A stretch of DNA of 64,000 nucleotides, from positions 235,735 to 299,734 of the forward strand of contig NW_004457260.1 in the NCBI RefSeq assembly GCF_000313135.1, written 5' to 3'. A program made the translations under genes and the position numbers. Of the stretch, positions 58,301 through 64,000 are shown piece by piece. A model generated the notes under the pieces. The model did not search any database and was not told where the DNA came from. It saw nothing but the letters and a program-made list of their open reading frames with translations. Source of the DNA: Acanthamoeba castellanii str. Neff (Eukaryota; Discosea; Longamoebia; Acanthamoebidae). Within the stretch, counting starts at the first letter, position 1; the number at the start of each line of letters is the position of its first letter.

Positions 58301-61300
58301 ATGCAAGCAAGGCCGCATCGACAAAACTTGCTCGGCAAGGAAAATCATCACAATCTACCATCAGAAGTCTCATCGTCGATGATGAAGCGCAACAGCAGGC
58401 CAGAGCTTCAGCAGCGCCCAGTCGAGGCTGTAATCGACCTTACCGCCTCCGACAGCGACTCGGATGAGGACATCATCGATCTGAGCCGCCGCCTCTCCGC
58501 CCTCAAGCCCCCTTCCGCACAAGGGGCCCGCAAACCGACTCTTGCCCAACCTGCACCGGCTGTGGCCCGTACCAGTATCCGCACGCCCCCCATTTCTCGA
58601 GATTTGCATCAGCCATCAGGCCGATCTTCTTCTTCTTCTTCTTCAACTACCTCGCTACGCGGCTCCTCTCTTCACCCATCGCGGCCCGCCCAGCCGCCCC
58701 GCACCTCCATCATGCTGCCCATCGAGGCCGTAACGACACCCGCTACAACAACTGCGCCCAAGGCCAGCAGCACCACGAGTCGAGGCGGCGCAGTCGTCGA
58801 TCCGTCGTTCGCGTTCCCCGTGTTCGCCGCGTCGACGTCGCGCACCAAGCTGCCGCCGGTCAACTTGGCCGAGGTACGGCGGCTCAACAGCCAGGCGTCG
58901 CTCCAGGCGGCCGGCAGGGAGCAGCTGCAGCGGGAGCAGGCCCTCGCGAAGGAGAGCGAGGAGGACAACGTCATCCGCCTGCTACGAGAGACGCTGCGCA
59001 TCAGCGACGGCGGCTCCTCTGATGCAAAAGCCGCGAGCGGCGGTGCTGCTGCAGCGAATGACCAGTCGTCATCGTCGACGACTACCGTGGGCCAGCTGGG
59101 CCAGGACCTCACTGTCACTCTGCTGCCTTACCAGCTGGTACCTGTGTGAAAGCCACCACCAGCCGCCCACAACTTTGCCCTGGGAGCAAGATTCTCACTC
59201 CTCTTCACCCACTGTGTGTCGAACGCGCAGGACGGTGTGAAGTGGATGGTGGACAACGAGTCCAGTGCGACGGCCATCAAGGGCGGCATCCTGGCCGACG
59301 ACATGGGTCTCGGCAAGACGGTAACCGGCGCCTGGACACCCTCTCAAATTCCCAAATCGCTCACGGTGCACTCTTGTCACCTCCCAGATACAAGTGATCG
59401 CGCTCTACCTCGCACACCGCACTGCGCGGCGAAAGCCGATGCTGGTGGTCTGCATGCTGTCCACCCTCAACCAATGTACGCGTTCGCCACACGCGCACTT
59501 GCATTCATTCATTCATTCATTCATTCATTCATTCGTGTGCCCAATCTGTCGAGCAGGGCTGGACGAAATCACGACGCGCATCGCGAAGCGCAAGGCCGCG
59601 CGGGTGCTCACCTACTACGGCTCCGGGCGATCGCAATCGAAGGAGCTCGTAGAATCATACGACATCGGTACGAGACAGATGCATCTCTCATCTCTCCTCT
59701 CTTTCTCAGTTTCTGACACAAGTGCACTTCCTGCAGTGCTCACTACTTACGGCACGTTGGCCGCCGAGTTCAAGGGGAAGGGAACCGACGCCAAGGCTAA
59801 GACCGCGGCGAAGCCCTCTCTCCTCGCTAGCATCCACTGGTGGCGTGTGGTACTCGACGAAGGTAAACCAACGCGTGTGCGGTGGTGTGCGTATGCGTGC
59901 GCGGTGATGTGCCGTCGTGAGTGCTTACTTGCGCCTATTCGTTTGTTTTTTATTTCTGTTACCCGCAGCCCACTTGATCAAGAACAAGAAGACCAAGACG
60001 GCCATGGCCGCCCACCAGCTGCAGGCCGAGCAGCGCTGGTGTCTCAGCGGCACCCCCATTCAAAACAGGTTTCTACCCAGTACTGGACATTGTCCCCCAC
60101 CCCCCGGCGGTCTCACTCGTGCGTTGGTGTCAATGCAGCCTCGACGATCTGTACAGTCTGTTGTGCTTCCTGCACGTTCCCGTCGTGAGCGACCTCGACT
60201 GGTGGAACACCTACATCGTCAAGCCGTCCAAAGCCAAGGCCACCAGTACGTGGCCGGAACTCTTGTATTTGTGGCGCGATGGTTGCCATCGAGAGAGTGG
60301 ATGTGTGCGCTAACGCGTTTGCTGCCTTTTTAAGGCACGCGAGAAAAGGCCAGGCGGCGCCTGCAGCTCATTCTCCAATCTCTTCTGTTGCGAAGGTACG
60401 CTTTGTTTTCGTTTATACAGTGGCGTACCAGTGTCGCAACACGCACACACACACACACACCAGGACCAAGGATCAGTCGTACAACGGGCGCCCGATCCTG
60501 CAGCTGCCTACAAAGACAATCACCCTGCGCGCCACCACGTTCTCGGCCGATGAGCGTATCGTCTATGACGACCTGTTCAACAAGGCCAAGAACACGTTCA
60601 ACAAGTACGCGCGAGACGGCACAGTGCTCAACAACTACATGAAGGTGCTCGAGCTGCTCCTGCGATTGCGGCAGGCCTGCGACCACCCTGCGCTCGCCCT
60701 CAAAGGCAAAGGTTGCCACCTCCATCACACCTTTCCGCTCTTCGCTCTTCGCTCTTTGCTGTGCTTCGTTCTTTCCTGACGAGGAGCTGTACAGCAGCTG
60801 CGCCGTCGGGCGAGGAGGACGTGTGTCCGATCTGCGTGCAGCCGCTGGAAGAGGACGCGGTGGTGGCGTCCAAGTGTCGACACCGATTCTGCGCCGACTG
60901 CATCGCGAGCCAGCTGGCCTCTGGCGAGAGCCGCTGCCCGACCTGTGACGTCGCCATCGACTCCGACAAGCTCCTCCCACTTTCCTCTTCTCCCAAGGTA
61001 CGATTGTGTGTGTGTGTGTGTGGCATGTCTGTGGTCATGTCTGTGGTCATGTCTGTGGTCTGTGTGGTCGTCTGTGTCGTGTGCGATGGTGCGTGCGATT
61101 GTCAGTGGGTGCTCAGGAATGCTAACTGCTTTGATCGGCCATGGCCAGCTGAATGGACGAGAACGACCGGTGGCTGAGGAGGCGGAGGAGCACAGCAGCG
61201 CCAAGATTGAGGCTTTGATGAAGGTAAAGCTTCAACTGAAAAAACGACAAAAGCAATTTGAACGAGAACAAACGCTGACATTCATCACATTTTTTAACAG

Positions 61301-62154
61301 GCGCTGACCAAGGTCCGAGAAGAGCGCCCGGGCGAGAAGAGCATCGTCTTCTCGCAGTTTACGTCATTCCTGGATCTCGTGCAGGCATTGCCCCTCCCCC
61401 TGGCATCTCACATAGTCACTCAGTCTAGTCTAACCTTTTCACACACACACACACACACAACAGAAACACATGAAGAGACACAACATCTCGTTTGTGCGTT
61501 TGGACGGCTCGATGGTGCAGAACCACCGAATGCAAGCCATCGAGCGATTCAACACGGACCCACGCGTTTCCGTGATGCTCATCTCGCTCAAGGCCGGTAC
61601 GTACCTGCGCGTGACAACGCCTTCAACTTGAAGTCGCTCCTCCCCTCAAAAACGTGTCTGGAATTCTCACTCACGTGGGCTTAGGCGGCACGGGGCTCAA
61701 CCTGACGGTGGCCAACCACGTCTTCCTGCTCGACCCCTGGTGGTACGTTGACTCCTCTCTCTTCCGTCTCCCGCCGTAACGAGACACTCACCAGTCGTGT
61801 GTGTCGTGTGTGTCGTGTGCATGCAGGAATCCTTTCACTGAGGTGCAGGCCATCGATCGCGTGCATCGACTGGGGCAGACACGCCCAGGTATAGTTAACC
61901 AGCGCTGACCTCAATACAACCGTTTTGTGGAGCTGCGTGCGGTTCTGCGTGTGATGTCTGCGGTTGACCTCGGCCTCGGTGTTGCAGTGTCGGTGACGCA
62001 GTTCGTGATCAAGGACTCGGTCGAGGAGAAGATCATCAAGATGCAGGAGCGCAAGAAGGCCCTCGCCGCCGACGTCCTCTCGTCCGATACCAACAAGAAG
62101 GCCAGCCTCTCCCGCCTCAGCGTTTCGGAACTGCGCCACCTCTTCTCCGACTGA
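58301..62154 (+). CDS. SNF2 helicase with RING finger (Rad5/Rad16/HLTF group)
   Basis: About fourteen exons. Start at ATG 58301, or 58379 in the same frame. A long Ser/Pro/Thr-rich N-terminus ([19 protein letters not shown] looks like a SUMO-interaction motif) precedes the motor: motif [14 protein letters not shown], motif II VVLDE joined to AHLIKN across an intron (DEAH), motif [14 protein letters not shown], then [19 protein letters not shown]3HC4 RING ([22 protein letters not shown]) lies between the ATPase lobes. Lobe 2 has [51 protein letters not shown] and [12 protein letters not shown]. By family: ubiquitin ligase and translocase in DNA damage tolerance or repair. No HIRAN domain is seen, which favours a Rad16-like or unplaced member. 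An intron has a CATT repeat (59503-59533). Confidence 0.9.
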
Positions 62155-62210
62155 ATAATATTAAAATATGAAAATAACTCAAAATAATAAAACTAAAACA
62201 AAAGAAAAAG

Positions 62211-62763
62211 ATGGAGCTGCCGGAGGAGGTGGAGTTGAGGTGGCTCGCGCTCCTGCCCTGGACAGACCTCGTGCGCGCTGGCCTCGTGTGCACCCGCTGG
62301 CACCGCCTTGGTACATCATACCTTCGATCGAGTCGCCTTCGTCGTTGGTTGATCCTGGACTTTATTGTCATTATTTTTGTTTGGGGTGGACAGCCAACGA
62401 TGCGAGCTTGTGGGAGGCGGCCTTCGTGCGCGAGTTTGGACCCGAGGCAGCAGATGCCGTGCGGGGCGCCACCTCCATTCCTCAGGCAATCATCCCCCCC
62501 CATATTTTTTAAGATTTTTTTATATATTTATTATCTATCATTCATTTTATTTTATCTGCGTCCAAAGCCTAACCACTGCCATTGGGTGTGCAGGGCCTGG
62601 AAAGGCTGTGGGAGGGCGCACCGGTTGAGCTTCCCGTATGGTTCAACAAAATGACATGGCGGGCCCGCCCTTCGCGCACCGTACGACCACTCCGGCACAA
62701 CACACACACGCCGCCCTCTCTCTCTTTCTCTCTCTCTCTCTCACACACAACACACACACACAC

Positions 62764-62800
<37 letters not shown>

Positions 62801-63902
62801 CACACACACACACACACACACACAACACACACACACACACAACACACACACACACACACAACACACACACACACCACACACACACAACACACACACGCAC
62901 ACACCGAACACGCACACGAAAATGAACAGGAAGGCAAGGCGTTCAGGGAGTACCCCGAGTATGACCATTCAGCGATCCTTGTCAACAAGGAGCCGTGGGA
63001 TCCAGCCGAGGCGCCGCCGGCCCAGCAGCAGGCCGACAATAACGGCGTACCAGAGTCGACGGCGACGGGCGACGACGGCCACCCCAATAATTGGTGGCAG
63101 GCCATTTTCCTGCGGCACTACGTGCTGCGGCACCGGTGGCTCCACGGGTGCGACCCGCAGCAGCCGAGCGCGGAGAGGCCACCGCAGGTCGAGGTCATGC
63201 GCATTGTGGTGTGCGGAATGGAGGCGAGCGGAAAGAGCAGCTTCTTGCGCGCCCTTGCACCCGACCAGCACGTACGTGTGTGTGTGGTGTTGTGTGTGTG
63301 TGTGTGTGTGTCGTGCGTGTCGTGTGTCGTGTGCTGAGAAAGCGAGCGTGTGTTGGGGGCACAGGTGGAAGACAAGGGCATCAACGTGGTGGTGCTTAAC
63401 GACGTAAGCAAAGATGACACGGTGGTTCTGCTGGAAATGCGGCGCCCGAGGGGTGCTCGCCCCACCAACAACCCATAGACTTCGGCTCATCTTAGCTGAT
63501 ACCTTCTCCTTTCCTCTGTGTGCGCCGTGTGTGCGTGCGTGGCGTGGCGTGCGTGGCGTGCGTGCGCCGTGCGTGCCGTGTGTGTCGTGTGGTGCACACA
63601 CGCAGGGTGGCATGGGCAGATCTTCAATGGCGCGGGCACAGTGGCGGGTGTGATGTTCGTCATTGACTCATCCGACTTCGCTCCTTTCCTCTGTACGCGC
63701 ACGGTCCCATCTTGAGTGCTTCCTGTCTGTGTGTCACACGTCTCACACGTCTCACCGCGCCGCTCTTGAAGATGGGCAAACCGGTAACGAGAGCGCGTAC
63801 CAGCGGATGGAAGCCATCTACCGGTGCTTCCACGGCATCACCGGCGAGGCCTGCCGCCGGCGCCTGAACGCCGTCGTGTGCGCGCACAAGATCGACCTCG
63901 CC
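62211..63902 (+). CDS. F-box plus small-GTPase fusion (3' partial)
   Basis: Exons 62211-62310, 62394-62485, 62594-62680, 62930-63271, 63365-63403, 63606 onward, and up to 63902 where a GTACGC donor leads out of the window. The first exon is an F-box (MELPEEVELRWLALLPWTDL, GLVCTRWHRL). A linker follows (WWQAIFLRHYVLRHRWLHGC). The GTPase part has P-loop RIVVCGMEASGKSSFLRAL, a G3-like GGHGQIFN, VAGVMFVIDSSDF, then RRLNAVVCAHKIDLA where HKID stands for NKxD. The exon at 63606 is out of frame by one base; one extra G in GGCATGGG would restore GGHG. Intron 2 would use a GC donor. F-boxes recruit substrates to SCF ubiquitin ligases. A GTPase attached is unusual. Confidence 0.65.
62735..62903. repeat. 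CACACA/CACAA-rich microsatellite in intron
   Basis: About 170 bases of almost pure CA dinucleotides interrupted by AA at intervals, in intron 3 of the F-box/GTPase gene. Confidence 0.95.
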
Positions 63903-64000
63903 GTACGCAATTAATATATTTTTTTTCTATTTTTTTTTCCTTTTCTCATTGATCGTGTGTGTCGTGTGTCGTGTCGTGTCGTGTGTGTGTCGTGTGTCGT

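Noticed and set aside
62643..62968. Open frames made of CVCVC or HTHTHT
   Set aside because: Translations of a CA/GT microsatellite in an intron; no start context or family signal.

Overview
The window looks like a nuclear contig from a free-living amoebozoan, most probably Acanthamoeba or a close relative. The support is: intron-rich eukaryotic genes on both strands, GC-rich exons, short GT-AG introns filled with GTGTC, GTGTGC and GTGTGTCGT repeats, and clear eukaryotic products (PSMA5, ubiquitin, an importin-7/8 type karyopherin, ATP23, MTMR14, a peroxisomal ABCD transporter). The genus is an inference from composition and gene style. No bacterial operons, CRISPR arrays or phage modules are present. 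Exon joins below were made by eye from splice signals, phase and family conservation.

Left third (1-19.8 kb): the 3' part of a NUDT22-like Nudix gene; a CDC123/D123-like gene with an N-terminal WH2-like motif; a 1.7 kb stretch without a supported gene; a small orphan gene; an Rnl2-type RNA ligase; a decayed partial copy followed by an intact copy of an UNC93-like transporter; a diubiquitin-AN1 zinc finger fusion; a many-exon importin; a membrane-anchored methyltransferase-like gene with reading-frame breaks; and proteasome alpha5.

Middle (20-44 kb): a large secreted glycosidase-like protein, a CENP-K-like kinetochore protein, tRNA-Ser(GCU), an orphan helical-repeat protein, an AlkB-type dioxygenase, an RRM protein with a Gly/Tyr/Arg/Ser-rich tail, a small secreted granulin protein, the ATP23 protease and a MAPEG membrane protein. 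Next is a 1.4 kb unit repeated on both sides of a 23-N assembly gap, holding GTPase fragments and the 3' half of a nucleoside hydrolase gene. A full-length, probably N-myristoylated nucleoside hydrolase and a divergent sirtuin with a similar N-terminus follow.

Right part (44-64 kb): a second orphan helical-repeat protein, an ABCD half-transporter, an STT3 pseudogene fragment, a zinc-ribbon protein, a coiled-coil orphan, MTMR14, a tail-anchored orphan, a Rad5/Rad16-type SNF2-RING protein, and an F-box plus small-GTPase fusion that runs off the end.

The genes do not form one pathway; the window is an ordinary gene-dense eukaryotic segment. The unusual signals are domain fusions (ubiquitin-AN1, WH2-D123, F-box-GTPase), local duplication and decay (UNC93, GTPase pieces, STT3), nine-base intronic tandem repeats, long AT-rich palindromes inside introns, and a 48 bp block shared by an exon/intron boundary of one gene and an intron of another. 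Several one- or two-base frame breaks and the N-run suggest that some oddities are draft-assembly errors.
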